This document shows positions 1 through 7,258 of a DNA stretch of 11,368 nt, one piece after another; the stretch's first letter is position 1; every line of letters begins with the position of its first letter. Made by a program: the position numbers and the translations under genes. Origin of the DNA: CAZJNX01 sp964547415 (GTDB taxonomy: Bacteria; Pseudomonadota; Alphaproteobacteria; Rhizobiales; Amorphaceae). Below the pieces are notes generated by a model. That model had not been told where the DNA came from and made no database searches. It saw nothing but the letters and a program-made list of their open reading frames with translations. The stretch is from contig CAZJNX010000158.1 in the NCBI GenBank assembly GCA_964547415.1, positions 1-11,368 of the forward strand, written 5' to 3'.

Positions 1-2230
1 GGGTCGGGACCTCGATCACCTCGATCTGCCCTGCGTGGACCAGCGCAGCCAGCACCGCATCGCGCTTCTCGCCGATCGCGTGGGTCTTCTCATAGAGCTT
101 GGATCGGCTGAGGCCCTCGGCGCCGGCGGCCTCGATCAGCCGCAGCACCTTCTTGTGATTGGCCTCGCTCTCGTTGTCCGCGATGTGCCGCTCGGCGTGG
201 ACGAGGAGGGTGGCGACGCAGTGCTCCACCACCTCGCGCGCCCATTGCGCATCGACCCCGCGGATGACCGGCGCCGACGGGTTGGCGCTGACCGCCTTGA
301 TGAGCGCGACCTTGGCCGTGCTTTCCCATACGCGGGCGAGCACCGCGCTCTCGTCGCTGCCAACGGCGGCCCGCTGTCGGACCGTCATGGCCTCGTCGAG
401 TTCGTCGAGCACGGCGAGGGCATCCGGATCGGCCGGCACGGTCAGCGGCTCGGGCCGAACTACTGCCGCGCCGGTGGCGGCGAGATTGCCAGCGGCCCGG
501 CCAGCCCCGACGGTCGCGACCGCGTGGATGGCTTCGATCAGCTCGTCCGGGAGCGCGGCGAAGGGCGCCGGTTGGCGGTTGCGGTCGGGGATGTCGTTCT
601 CGCTGCGGAAGACCAGGAACCGCGCGAGGCTGCCGTCCTGGAGGGAGCCGCTCTTCAGCGCCTCCCAGAAGGGTCCCGGTGCGCTGACCCCGTGCAGGCA
701 GCAGCACGGCTCGATGATGTCCTGGCGGGGCTTCTCCTTCTGGTCGGCGTACTCGGCACCGAAGAGGGTCGTGCCGGCGCTGGTCGCGAGTTCGGTGAAG
801 AGGTCCCAGATCTCCGAGAGGTGCTTCGGCGCCCGGCGCTTGTCGACGATGTTCGCCATGACCTTGCCGAACTCGTCGATCTGAAACAGGGACGCCGGCT
901 GGCGCGTGAGCGCGGCGATCAGGCCGGCGCCGGAGGCGAGCCGCTCGCCGCCGAGATGCTCGGCGAGGCCGGCCTGGAACAAGACCTCCTTGATGACCTT
1001 GCGCGCGTGGTCCTTGCCGCCGCCGCTCTCGGCGATCCCGAGCACGTAGAGGTTGGAGCGCAGGTTGCTCTCGGTCCGCACCTTCCGGCCCATCAGGGTG
1101 CCGAGGGCGGCGAGCGAGGCGCCGACGGCGAGCCACGGTTGCGGGCGGATGGCGGTGGCGAGGATGTGCTCGACCAGGAGCTTGAGGGCTCCGTCGAGCC
1201 GGTCGAGACCCGGCGGCGGCGGCACCTCGGCGCGCGCCTCGACTTGCCGCGGCCTCCCGGTCACCTCGGCCAGCAGCGCCGCCGCGGGGTGCATCGACAC
1301 CCGCGGCGCCGCGCCATCAAGCACGAGCGCCGGGTCGGGCTTCCACCCCGCCTCGAGTGCAAGACGATAGATTGTGCCCGCGCCGATGCGTTCCGGGCGG
1401 AGTCCAGCCCACGTCTTCGTGGTGAAGCCGGGATCGTTCTTGCCCGACTGCGCGGACCAGGCGGCGAAGAGGTCGGCGGCGTCCTCGCCGAGCGCGCCCT
1501 TCAGGGCAAGCCCGACGCGGATCCACTCGTCGTAGGCGAGGTCCGCGTTCGGGATGAAGGCGAGCGCCGCCGCGACCGCCTCGGGCGTGCCGGAGAGGGA
1601 GCCGGCGGGTCCGCCGCCCCCATTCGTCTTCTCGCACGCGAGCCGCGCCGGCCGCAGGTGGGCGGGAAGCAGTGTCACAGCCTCCTCGAGGAACGCCGCG
1701 GCAGCCTCGGCCGTGATCGCCGGCAGGTCGCCGACGTCGCGATCCGCGGGCGAGGCGGCCGGCCAGTCGTAAGGCCGCCCGGTGTCGGGGTGGACCGCGT
1801 AGGCGACGAACTGCTGCCCGAGGCCGAGCACCTCGAGCGGCGCCCGCCGGATGCCGCGGAACGGCTCGGCGGCGCGGTAGACGAGGAGCCGCTTCGGCGG
1901 CCGCCCAATCCGGAGCATGGGCGTATCGCCAAGCCGCTCCCGCGCGAGTTCCTCGACGGCGTGCGCGACCTCGGGCACGGCGACGTCGATGTCGAGCGCG
2001 ACGACCGCGCCGCACGCGATGCCGACGCCCGCGTCCGGCCAGTCCCTCCAGATGGCGAGCTCGTGGTCGGTGGTGGCGCGGAGCGCGTGGCGGGTCCAGT
2101 CGGGATAGTCGGACCACGCGCCGCCGCGGTATCGGCCCGGCTTCTTGGTGCCGGGCATGATGGGCAGGATCGGCCAGCCGTTCGCGACGAGCCCGGGGCC
2201 GAACCGGGCCATGAAGCTTGCCGCCGCCAT
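1..2230 (-). CDS. Primase-polymerase fused to PriCT-2 and D5-like/DUF3987 helicase domain (3' end cut by window edge)
   Basis: Reading the minus strand from the ATG at 2230 gives 743 codons without a stop, so the C-terminus lies beyond base 1. Residues about 5-195 resemble the bifunctional primase/polymerase (AEP) domain: a D-x-D metal motif at LDIDV (D80, D82), an RIGRPPKR segment near 107-114, and LEVLGLGQQ...AVHPDTG at 132-151. Residues about 212-295 match a PriCT-2 domain. Residues about 345-690 look like a DUF3987/D5-type helicase with a Walker A-like GIAESGGGKD (398-407), Walker B-like FQIDEFGK (449-456) and an arginine-containing LARFLVF (535-541). The likely role is priming and unwinding at the element's replication origin. 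The start overlaps the DUF6511 stop as TGATG, with AGAAGG ten bases upstream. An S-x-H second AEP motif is not obvious, so polymerase activity is inferred only. A long plus-strand open frame covers the same bases and is judged spurious. Confidence 0.9.
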   Translation of the reverse strand, partial: MAAASFMARFGPGLVANGWPILPIMPGTKKPGRYRGGAWSDYPDWTRHALRATTDHELAIWRDWPDAGVGIACGAVVALDIDVAVPEVAHAVEELARERLGDTPMLRIGRPPKRLLVYRAAEPFRGIRRAPLEVLGLGQQFVAYAVHPDTGRPYDWPAASPADRDVGDLPAITAEAAAAFLEEAVTLLPAHLRPARLACEKTNGGGGPAGSLSGTPEAVAAALAFIPNADLAYDEWIRVGLALKGALGEDAADLFAAWSAQSGKNDPGFTTKTWAGLRPERIGAGTIYRLALEAGWKPDPALVLDGAAPRVSMHPAAALLAEVTGRPRQVEARAEVPPPPGLDRLDGALKLLVEHILATAIRPQPWLAVGASLAALGTLMGRKVRTESNLRSNLYVLGIAESGGGKDHARKVIKEVLFQAGLAEHLGGERLASGAGLIAALTRQPASLFQIDEFGKVMANIVDKRRAPKHLSEIWDLFTELATSAGTTLFGAEYADQKEKPRQDIIEPCCCLHGVSAPGPFWEALKSGSLQDGSLARFLVFRSENDIPDRNRQPAPFAALPDELIEAIHAVATVGAGRAAGNLAATGAAVVRPEPLTVPADPDALAVLDELDEAMTVRQRAAVGSDESAVLARVWESTAKVALIKAVSANPSAPVIRGVDAQWAREVVEHCVATLLVHAERHIADNESEANHKKVLRLIEAAGAEGLSRSKLYEKTHAIGEKRDAVLAALVHAGQIEVIEVPT

Positions 2231-2610
2231 CAGAACGGCACCTTCTCGGTGAGGCCGTCGAGGCGCTCGCGATCGTCGGCGGCGAGCGCGCGGAGGGTGT
2301 CGCAGTAGCCGGTGACGACCGCCTCGATCAGCGCCTGCCACTCGGCGACGGTGAGGGTGGCGAGATCACTCTTGCCGATCGACTCGAGGTACTCGCCGGC
2401 GGCGGCACCCCCGGCGTCCATCGCCGCCTTCTCGTTCGGGGTCGGGTCGATCATGCCGCCCCTCCGGTGGCAGAGCTCCTGGCAGACGCGGCTGCAGAGG
2501 CGCCGGCGGGAGGCCTCGCGGCGGGCGTGGCGGAGCGGGAAGCGGGCGTCGAACCAGCCGAAGCCGCGGGGCTCGCGGCGGCAGACGGCGCACAGGACGG
2601 GCTCGGGCAT
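2230..2610 (-). CDS. DUF6511 domain protein, 126 aa
   Basis: The sequence matches what I know of the DUF6511 family of alphaproteobacterial prophages: an N-terminal MPEPVLCAVCRREPRGFGWF, then a second cysteine cluster, then a helical C-terminus with WQALIEAVVTGYC (91-103). C7-x2-C10 plus C39-x3-C43 (and C47) could bind one zinc ion. The biochemical role is unknown; its constant place beside helicase and primase genes suggests DNA replication or repair. The ATG at 2610 lies inside the 3' end of the helicase gene in another frame and has no clear Shine-Dalgarno, so its translation probably depends on ribosomes crossing the helicase message. Its stop overlaps the primase start (TGATG). Confidence 0.85.
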   Translation of the reverse strand: MPEPVLCAVCRREPRGFGWFDARFPLRHARREASRRRLCSRVCQELCHRRGGMIDPTPNEKAAMDAGGAAAGEYLESIGKSDLATLTVAEWQALIEAVVTGYCDTLRALAADDRERLDGLTEKVPF

Positions 2611-4181
2611 GGGGCGAACCGGTGGCGGACGATCTCGGTGAAGCGGCCGCTCGGGCGGACCGCGATCTCGGCGGGGACGGCGAGCTCGTGGGTCTGTGTC
2701 AGCGCGTCGGTGACGCTGGTCGGGACGGGCCCCTGCGGCGCGCGCTGGCGCCACCAGGCGATCGCCTTCTGGCGGGCGTAGCCGGTGTGCTCGAGGCAGA
2801 CCCACTCGGAGTGCCGCACAAGGCCGCATTGATAGTCGACCCGCAGCGACGGCCGCCCGCCCTCCTTCTCGTGGCGTCGGTAGCTGACGCCGGTGACGGC
2901 GAGCCATTGCGGCCGGCCGGAGGACAGGATCTCGAGGGTGGTCGCGCTGGTTTCGATCGTCACTTCGGGCGGCGGGAAGACGTGGCCGCAATCCGGGCAA
3001 TTCTGGACCGCGGTCGGCAGGAGGCTCTGGCAGTCGGGGCAGACCTTGACGGGCGCGTCGCCCTCGCCGGCGCCGGGCCGCTTCGGCTTCACCGCATCGA
3101 TCGGGCCGTGGCGTGCCACGTTGCCGGCGAAGTCGAGGACGAGGCAGTCGGTCTTGCCCGGCGCGAGGCGGGTGCCGCGGCCCGCCATCTGGACGTAGAG
3201 GCCGGTCGACTTCGTCGGCCGCAGCATCGCGATGAGATCGACCGCCGGGGCGTTGAAGCCGGTGGTGAGCACGCCCATGGAGGCGAGTGCGCGGATCTCG
3301 CCGCGCTTGAAGGCGGCGATGATGCGGTCGCGCTCGGCCTTCGGGGTGTCGCCGAAGATGGTGGCCGCCGAGAAGCCGCGGGCACGGATCGCCTCGGCGA
3401 CGTGGGTCGCGTGCTCGACGCCGGCGCAGAAGGCGAGCCAGGCGCGCCGATCGCGCCCGAGGGCCACCACCTCGTCGATCGCCGCCTCGGTGATCTCCGG
3501 CAGGTCGACGGCGGCCTGCAGGTCCTTCGCGACGAACTCGCCCCCGCGCGTCGCCACGCCCGAAACGTCGAGCGTCGTCTCGGCCGCCTTGCTCACGAGG
3601 GGGGCGAGGTAGCCGGCGTCGATCAGCTCGCGGACCGACACCTCGAACGCGATGTCCGTGAAGAGCGCGCCCTTGCCCTCGTGGAGCATCCCGCTGTCGA
3701 GCCGGTAGGGCGTCGCGGTGAAGCCGATCACCTTGAGTTCGGGATTGATGCGCATGAGCGCGTCGAGGAAGCGGCGGTACATGGTGTCCGACGTCGCCGG
3801 GATCAGGTGCGCCTCGTCGATGAGGACCAGGTCGCACTGCTGGACGTCGTAGGCGCGGCGGTGGATCGACTGGATGCCGGCGAACAGGATGCGCGCGCCG
3901 AGGTCCCGCCGGCCGAGACCGGCGGAGTAGATGCCGGCCGGCGCGTCCGGCCACAGCCCGACGAGCTCGGCGTAATTCTGGGCGATCAGCTCGCGCACGT
4001 GGGTAACGACGAGGATCCGCTGGTCGGGCCAGGCCTTCAGCACGCCTGCGATGAAGGCGGCCATGACGAGGCTCTTGCCCCCGGCGGTCGGGATCACGAT
4101 CAGCGGGTGGCCGCTCTTCTCGGCGAAGTAGTGGTAGATCGCGTCGATCGCGGCCTGCTGGTACGGGCGCAGGGTCAGCAT
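2451..4181 (-). CDS. DEAD/DEAH-box superfamily 2 helicase with zinc ribbon, 576 aa
   Basis: This is an SF2 helicase of the DEAD/DEAH (SSL2/type III-like) kind. Motifs in order: RPYQQ (5-9), Walker A PTAGGKS (31-37), DEAH box IDEAH (121-125), TAT (155-157), a second RecA domain with GVLTTGFNAP (303-312), and motif VI QMAGRGTR (331-338). A C381-x2-C384/C395-x2-C398 zinc ribbon follows. It should use ATP to move along or unwind DNA during element replication or recombination. The ATG at 4181 is chosen over an in-frame start 30 bases upstream because GGGAGG sits seven bases before it and the family begins at MLTLRPYQQ. It overlaps the nuclease stop by 7 bases. The last 53 or so residues are Ala/Ser/Pro-rich and are encoded over the beginning of DUF6511 in a different frame, so the true C-terminus may be shorter in relatives. 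Confidence 0.93.
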   Translation of the reverse strand: MLTLRPYQQAAIDAIYHYFAEKSGHPLIVIPTAGGKSLVMAAFIAGVLKAWPDQRILVVTHVRELIAQNYAELVGLWPDAPAGIYSAGLGRRDLGARILFAGIQSIHRRAYDVQQCDLVLIDEAHLIPATSDTMYRRFLDALMRINPELKVIGFTATPYRLDSGMLHEGKGALFTDIAFEVSVRELIDAGYLAPLVSKAAETTLDVSGVATRGGEFVAKDLQAAVDLPEITEAAIDEVVALGRDRRAWLAFCAGVEHATHVAEAIRARGFSAATIFGDTPKAERDRIIAAFKRGEIRALASMGVLTTGFNAPAVDLIAMLRPTKSTGLYVQMAGRGTRLAPGKTDCLVLDFAGNVARHGPIDAVKPKRPGAGEGDAPVKVCPDCQSLLPTAVQNCPDCGHVFPPPEVTIETSATTLEILSSGRPQWLAVTGVSYRRHEKEGGRPSLRVDYQCGLVRHSEWVCLEHTGYARQKAIAWWRQRAPQGPVPTSVTDALTQTHELAVPAEIAVRPSGRFTEIVRHRFAPCPSPSCAPSAAASPAASAGSTPASRSATPAARPPAGASAAASARSSATGGAA

Positions 4182-5113
4182 GCCGCCGCCTCCCGTGCGT
4201 CGTTCACCCACGTCGCGCCATCGGGAAGCCGATAGACGACGTGATCGTCGCCGGCGTCGACGACCTCACCCGGGACGAGGTCTGGTACGAACAGATGTTT
4301 CCCGCACCCGCGCCGCTGCGCCTCGAGCGGCAGCAGGGTATCCCAGCGCGCGCAATGCCAGCCGCCGTCGACCGGCGTCGCGTGGAGGCACGAGCGGCAG
4401 GTGACGGGCGCGGCCGCGCTCTCGTGGCAGACGGCGTGGTGCGGGCACAGGCGACACTCCCACCACGCCGGGTCCTCGGAGATGCGGGCGGGTGGCCGCG
4501 GCGCGTCGATGATCCGCCGGGCCTTGGCGAGGAGGCGCTCGCCGACCGCCCGATCGGCGTGGATCCGCTCCACGTGCAGGTCGTCGGTGTCCTTGCAGAC
4601 GGCGACGTAGAGGGCGCGCGTGAGCCCGGTGAGATGCATGTACACCTGCATCTGCGCGGCGTGCTGCGGCTTCGAAACGGCGACGCCCTTGGCGGTCAGA
4701 TCGCGAAAACTCTTCGCGGAGTGGGTCTTGAACTCCACCACATGCCAGGTGCGGGGCGCCTCGAGGAGGCCGAGCGCGACGGCGTCGAGCGAGCCACCGA
4801 AGTGGCCGCCGTGGGCCTCGACGCGCCACTGGCGGCCGGTGGCGGGGTCGACGTCGAGGACGGTCGCGCCGGTGCGCCGGAGGTTGCGCACGAGCCGCGC
4901 CTCCTCGAGCTGACCGGTCTCGAACAGGCGGAGGATCCGCCCCGGGAACCGCGCTGGCGTCGTCCACCGGAAGTCGTACCAGAGCGCACGCTCGCAGGAC
5001 TTGCCGATCTGCGAGGCGCCGAGATGGGACCGGAAGCCGTCGTCCCGATCGGCCTCGTAGGCGGCGAAGATGGCCGCGCGGGTGAGAGAGTGGGGCTGAG
5101 GGAGGGGCGCCAT
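4175..5113 (-). CDS. PD-(D/E)XK (RecB/Cas4-like) nuclease with probable Fe-S cluster, 312 aa
   Basis: The core motifs of a RecB-family nuclease are present: GGSLD (106-110, D110), the E-x-K pair in VVEFKTHS (E127, K129), and QMQVYMH (Q154, Q156, Y158). A lone Cys at 40 (IGKSCERALWY) combined with C220-x2-C223-x5-C229 reproduces the one-plus-three cysteine pattern of the 4Fe-4S nucleases AddB, Cas4 and Dna2. Further cysteines at 239, 242, 254 and 270 follow. Its likely role is resecting DNA ends for recombination-linked replication, working with the neighbouring DUF669 and Sak4-like proteins. The ATG at 5113 forms a TGATG overlap with the upstream stop; a GTG two codons earlier is possible. 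Without the neighbouring replication genes, a Cas4 label could be tempting, but no CRISPR genes are nearby. Confidence 0.88.
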   Translation of the reverse strand: MAPLPQPHSLTRAAIFAAYEADRDDGFRSHLGASQIGKSCERALWYDFRWTTPARFPGRILRLFETGQLEEARLVRNLRRTGATVLDVDPATGRQWRVEAHGGHFGGSLDAVALGLLEAPRTWHVVEFKTHSAKSFRDLTAKGVAVSKPQHAAQMQVYMHLTGLTRALYVAVCKDTDDLHVERIHADRAVGERLLAKARRIIDAPRPPARISEDPAWWECRLCPHHAVCHESAAAPVTCRSCLHATPVDGGWHCARWDTLLPLEAQRRGCGKHLFVPDLVPGEVVDAGDDHVVYRLPDGATWVNDAREAAAC

Positions 5114-5484
5114 CAGCACCGCCCCCCGGCCGCCGCGCGCGCCCGCGCGACGACCGCCGCCCAGCCATCCTCGTCGTACTCGGCGCGGACGATCTCGATG
5201 ATCCGGTCCTTCAGCGCCTCCTTCGGCCGCGGCAGGGTGTCGATCAACGCTGACAGCTCGGCGCGCTCGCGCTGGAGGTGGCGGAGCGCGGTGCGCGCCC
5301 TGTGGTACCAGTCGGGGTCCAGCTGGCCGCGGCGGGCCTGCCGCTTCATGTCCGCGGTCGCGATCTGGGTGCGGATCTCGGCGATCGCGCCGTCGATCTC
5401 CGCTACCTTGCGGCGGAGGCGCGCGCGGATCCGGTCAGGCGACTCGACGTCGTCGAGGTCGATCGTGGTCTTGCAGTCGATCAT
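5113..5484 (-). CDS. Hypothetical coiled-coil protein, 123 aa
   Basis: I do not recognise a characterised family. The protein begins MIDCKTTIDLDDVESPDRI and is highly charged and helical from about residue 15 to 100, with heptad-like runs (RARLRRKVAEIDGAIAEI and ALRHLQRERAELSALI) that suggest a coiled coil. Similar small proteins are common between DUF669 and nuclease genes of alphaproteobacterial prophages. GGAAGGA lies about eight bases before the ATG at 5484, which decides this start against longer in-frame reading through the DUF669 gene. The stop overlaps the nuclease start as TGATG, so the two products are probably made together; a scaffold or partner of the nuclease is possible but unproven. 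Confidence 0.75.
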   Translation of the reverse strand: MIDCKTTIDLDDVESPDRIRARLRRKVAEIDGAIAEIRTQIATADMKRQARRGQLDPDWYHRARTALRHLQRERAELSALIDTLPRPKEALKDRIIEIVRAEYDEDGWAAVVARARAAAGGRC

Positions 5485-5511
5485 GGCGGTGTCCTTCCGG
5501 CGGAGAAGGCG

Positions 5512-5542
5512 GCGCCGGCCGCGCATGCGACGCGGCCGGCGC
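5512..5542 (-). repeat. Perfect 12-bp inverted repeat in the DUF669/coiled-coil gap
   Basis: Arms GCGCCGGCCGCG (5512-5523) and CGCGGCCGGCGC (5531-5542) are exact reverse complements around a 7-base loop, between the DUF669 stop (5550) and the next start (5484). The RNA hairpin would be very stable. No T-run follows on the minus strand, so it is not a standard intrinsic terminator. Pausing, an mRNA processing or protection signal, or a protein-binding palindrome are alternatives. Confidence 0.7.
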
Positions 5543-5549
5543 GCGGGGT

Positions 5550-6068
5550 TCAGGCGGTGCGCTTCCAGGGGGCGTTGGCGAAGCCGCCGGCCGGCCTCTG
5601 CGGCGCGGCGGGTGCCGGCGCGGCGGGCTGGGGCGCCTGGCCCGGCGCCGCGGGGCGAGTGCCGGCTGCACGCTCGAGTGGGCGGTACCTGACCTTGTTG
5701 CTCTCGCCGTAGCCGTTCTTCGGCGGCTGGACGGTGACGTCGGCCACCATCGGGATGAGGTGCAGCTCCTCGCTGTCGGTCACCTGCAGCCGCCCGGTGG
5801 CGTGGCAAATCGCCGACAGCGTGCGCTGGGCGATCTCGACGGTCTGCTGGTTGGCGTTGACGAGGTTGAGCCGGTCGAACAGTTTTCGTCCGGCATGCTG
5901 CCCCTCGAGGACGTCGAGCTCCAGCCACAGGTACTGCCCGTTGCCGTCGCGCGTCGGGCGCATCTCGCTCGTGACGATCTGGACGACGTACTTGCCGGGT
6001 GGCAGCACCTCGAAGGTGCTCGCGGGATCGATGGTGCTGGCGTCGAAGGTCGTGCCGAGGCTGGCCAT
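5550..6068 (-). CDS. DUF669 family protein, probable ssDNA-binding protein, 172 aa
   Basis: Residues 1-130 fit DUF669: MASLGTTFDASTIDP, LPPGKYVVQIVTSEMRPT, LWLELDVLEGQHAGRKLFDRLNL, and AQRTLSAICHATG. The rest is a Pro/Ala-rich linker (about 135-162) and a short tail FANAPWKRTA. DUF669 proteins lie in phage replication and recombination blocks and are thought to bind single-stranded DNA; here that role is inferred from the neighbours. A flexible linker plus conserved short tail resembles the layout of SSB proteins, although this tail is basic rather than acidic. AGGAG lies seven bases before the ATG at 6068, which excludes a longer in-frame reading starting inside the ATPase gene. Only one base separates it from the ATPase stop. 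Confidence 0.88.
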   Translation of the reverse strand: MASLGTTFDASTIDPASTFEVLPPGKYVVQIVTSEMRPTRDGNGQYLWLELDVLEGQHAGRKLFDRLNLVNANQQTVEIAQRTLSAICHATGRLQVTDSEELHLIPMVADVTVQPPKNGYGESNKVRYRPLERAAGTRPAAPGQAPQPAAPAPAAPQRPAGGFANAPWKRTA

Positions 6069-6069
6069 G

Positions 6070-6849
6070 TCAGCTCTCCTGGGTCGCGGGGGTGGACGCG
6101 GGAAGGACGTGCGGCGGCATCGCCGCGGCGAAGGACGGCCAGTCGAGCGACAGGGTGTCCGGCAGGCCGTAGCGGTTCTTCGCAAGGAAGGCGGGACGCT
6201 CGGCGGTGTAGAGCACCCGCTCGCCGCTCCCGAGCGCCCGGGTGACGGTCTTCTTGAAGCCGACGTCCGACTTCACCGTGCTGATGCGATAGTTCGCGAA
6301 CAGCACGACGTCGGAATGCTCCTGCAGGAGCGCGGCCGCCCGGGCGTTCAGCTTGATGACGTAGCGGTCGTAGGGCTCGTGCTCGGGGCTGTCGAAGCGC
6401 TTGATGTCGGTGTGGGCGATCTGGATGACGGTCATCCCGCGCTCGTCCCGGAGCGCGTTGAGGCCGTCGAGGTACTGCCGCCAGAGGGTGAGCGCGGCGA
6501 GGTAGCCCTTGCCGTAGCCGGGCTCCTCGATCGAGCCCCACCCGTTGTCGAGGCAGGCGCGCTTCCAGACCAGCGGCTCCAGCCAGTCGACGCTGTCGAC
6601 GACCACGGTCCGGAAGTCGTGCGGCTCGGCGTAGAGCGCGTAGACCGCCTCCATCACCTCGTCGAAGGTGTTGGCGAGCGGGAAGTGCGGGACGTCGATG
6701 GTGCCGAGCCCGTCCTCCGTCGCCACCACCACCGGCGCGTCGGCGCTGGTTGCGAAGGTCGTCTTGCCGACCCCGGCGACGCCGTGGATCAGGATGCGCG
6801 GCGGCGTCGCCTCCGCCCCGCGCCTCAGGGACGAGAGCGAGATCGCCAT
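6070..6849 (-). CDS. Phage RecA-like AAA ATPase (Sak4-like, AAA_24), 259 aa
   Basis: The N-terminal half is a RecA-type nucleotide-binding fold: Walker A GVAGVGKTT (23-31), a following strand VVVATEDGLG (40-49), Walker B TVVVDSVDW (81-89), and VIQIAHTDIK (141-150) as a likely sensor strand. Length and motif layout fit the phage nucleotide-binding proteins of the AAA_24/Sak4 type, which are RecA-related single-strand annealing or recombination proteins. It probably acts with DUF669 and the downstream nuclease. The ATG at 6849 shares its A with the upstream stop (TGATG), with GGGGAG eight bases before it. A different role for an AAA_24 ATPase cannot be excluded from sequence alone, but the context favours recombination. 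Confidence 0.88.
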   Translation of the reverse strand: MAISLSSLRRGAEATPPRILIHGVAGVGKTTFATSADAPVVVATEDGLGTIDVPHFPLANTFDEVMEAVYALYAEPHDFRTVVVDSVDWLEPLVWKRACLDNGWGSIEEPGYGKGYLAALTLWRQYLDGLNALRDERGMTVIQIAHTDIKRFDSPEHEPYDRYVIKLNARAAALLQEHSDVVLFANYRISTVKSDVGFKKTVTRALGSGERVLYTAERPAFLAKNRYGLPDTLSLDWPSFAAAMPPHVLPASTPATQES

Positions 6850-7151
6850 CAGCGCGTCTCCCCGCCGATCGCCATCGCCGCCCCCGCCGCGTTGTCGGTG
6901 CCCACCGCGCCAGCTTCGCGGGCGATGCGGTAGAGCCGGCGGAGCGCGTGGAGCCGGTCGGCAGCGGCATTGAACGCCGCCTCGGCAGGCGCGAGGGCGA
7001 AGGCGAGCTCGTCGACGGTCGCCTCGGCGAGCGGCTTGGCGACCGGCTCGGAGCGTCCGGGCGGCTGTGCCGGGACGAGGATCGTCTCCGGCAGGCTCTC
7101 GAGCGCGAAGTGGCTGGCGCGCAGGCGCGCGAGGTCGGGCGTCGGGGTCAT
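6849..7151 (-). CDS. Hypothetical small protein, 100 aa
   Basis: I do not recognise the family. It begins MTPTPDLARLRASHFALESL, has a Pro-rich stretch near 26-41, and a helical Ala/Leu-rich second half (about 42-85). No cysteine or transmembrane segment is seen. AGAGGTG lies shortly before the ATG at 7151, while upstream in-frame sequence is arginine-rich and overlaps the intergenic hairpin, so this start is preferred. It is the first gene of the DNA metabolism block and is coupled to the ATPase by TGATG; a small accessory to that ATPase is possible. Confidence 0.72.
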   Translation of the reverse strand: MTPTPDLARLRASHFALESLPETILVPAQPPGRSEPVAKPLAEATVDELAFALAPAEAAFNAAADRLHALRRLYRIAREAGAVGTDNAAGAAMAIGGETR

Positions 7152-7212
7152 CGGGACACCTCTTCGGTTGCGGGGTGACACGTGCGCGGGACTGTCAGGC
7201 GCGCGTCTTGAG

Positions 7213-7235
7213 AAGCGTTCGCGCCGCAAACGCTT
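7213..7235 (-). repeat. Intergenic hairpin, 7-bp perfect arms extendable to 10 bp
   Basis: AAGCGTT (7213-7219) and AACGCTT (7229-7235) are exact reverse complements; the stem can extend inward by three pairs, one a wobble, leaving a 3-base loop. It sits in the 107-base gap at 7152-7258, the largest gap in the leftward run. No T-run follows on the minus strand, so a normal intrinsic terminator is not supported. It may be a processing, attenuation or stabilising element separating the regulatory and replication parts. Confidence 0.6.
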
Positions 7236-7258
7236 TGGCAGAAGCGGATCGAGGGGGC

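Noticed and set aside
35..2308. Long plus-strand open frame of 757 codons
   Set aside because: It is antisense to the primase-helicase frame, which has recognisable domains and motifs throughout. Its product is Arg/Gly/Asp-rich without motifs, as expected from a complementary frame in GC-rich DNA.
2622..4235. Plus-strand open frame of 537 codons
   Set aside because: It is antisense to the DEAH helicase and has no recognisable domain; a byproduct of GC-rich codon phasing.
4175..5113. Cas4 of a CRISPR system
   Set aside because: The Fe-S nuclease pattern is Cas4-like, but there are no other cas genes or repeat-spacer arrays, and the phage replication neighbours explain it better.
5512..5542. 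Intrinsic transcription terminator
   Set aside because: The stem is strong, but no T-run follows on the transcribed strand and the operon continues with a gene having a good ribosome binding site.
4241..5692. Plus-strand open frame of 483 codons
   Set aside because: It crosses antisense over the nuclease, coiled-coil gene and an intergenic hairpin, with Arg-rich low-complexity sequence and no motif.
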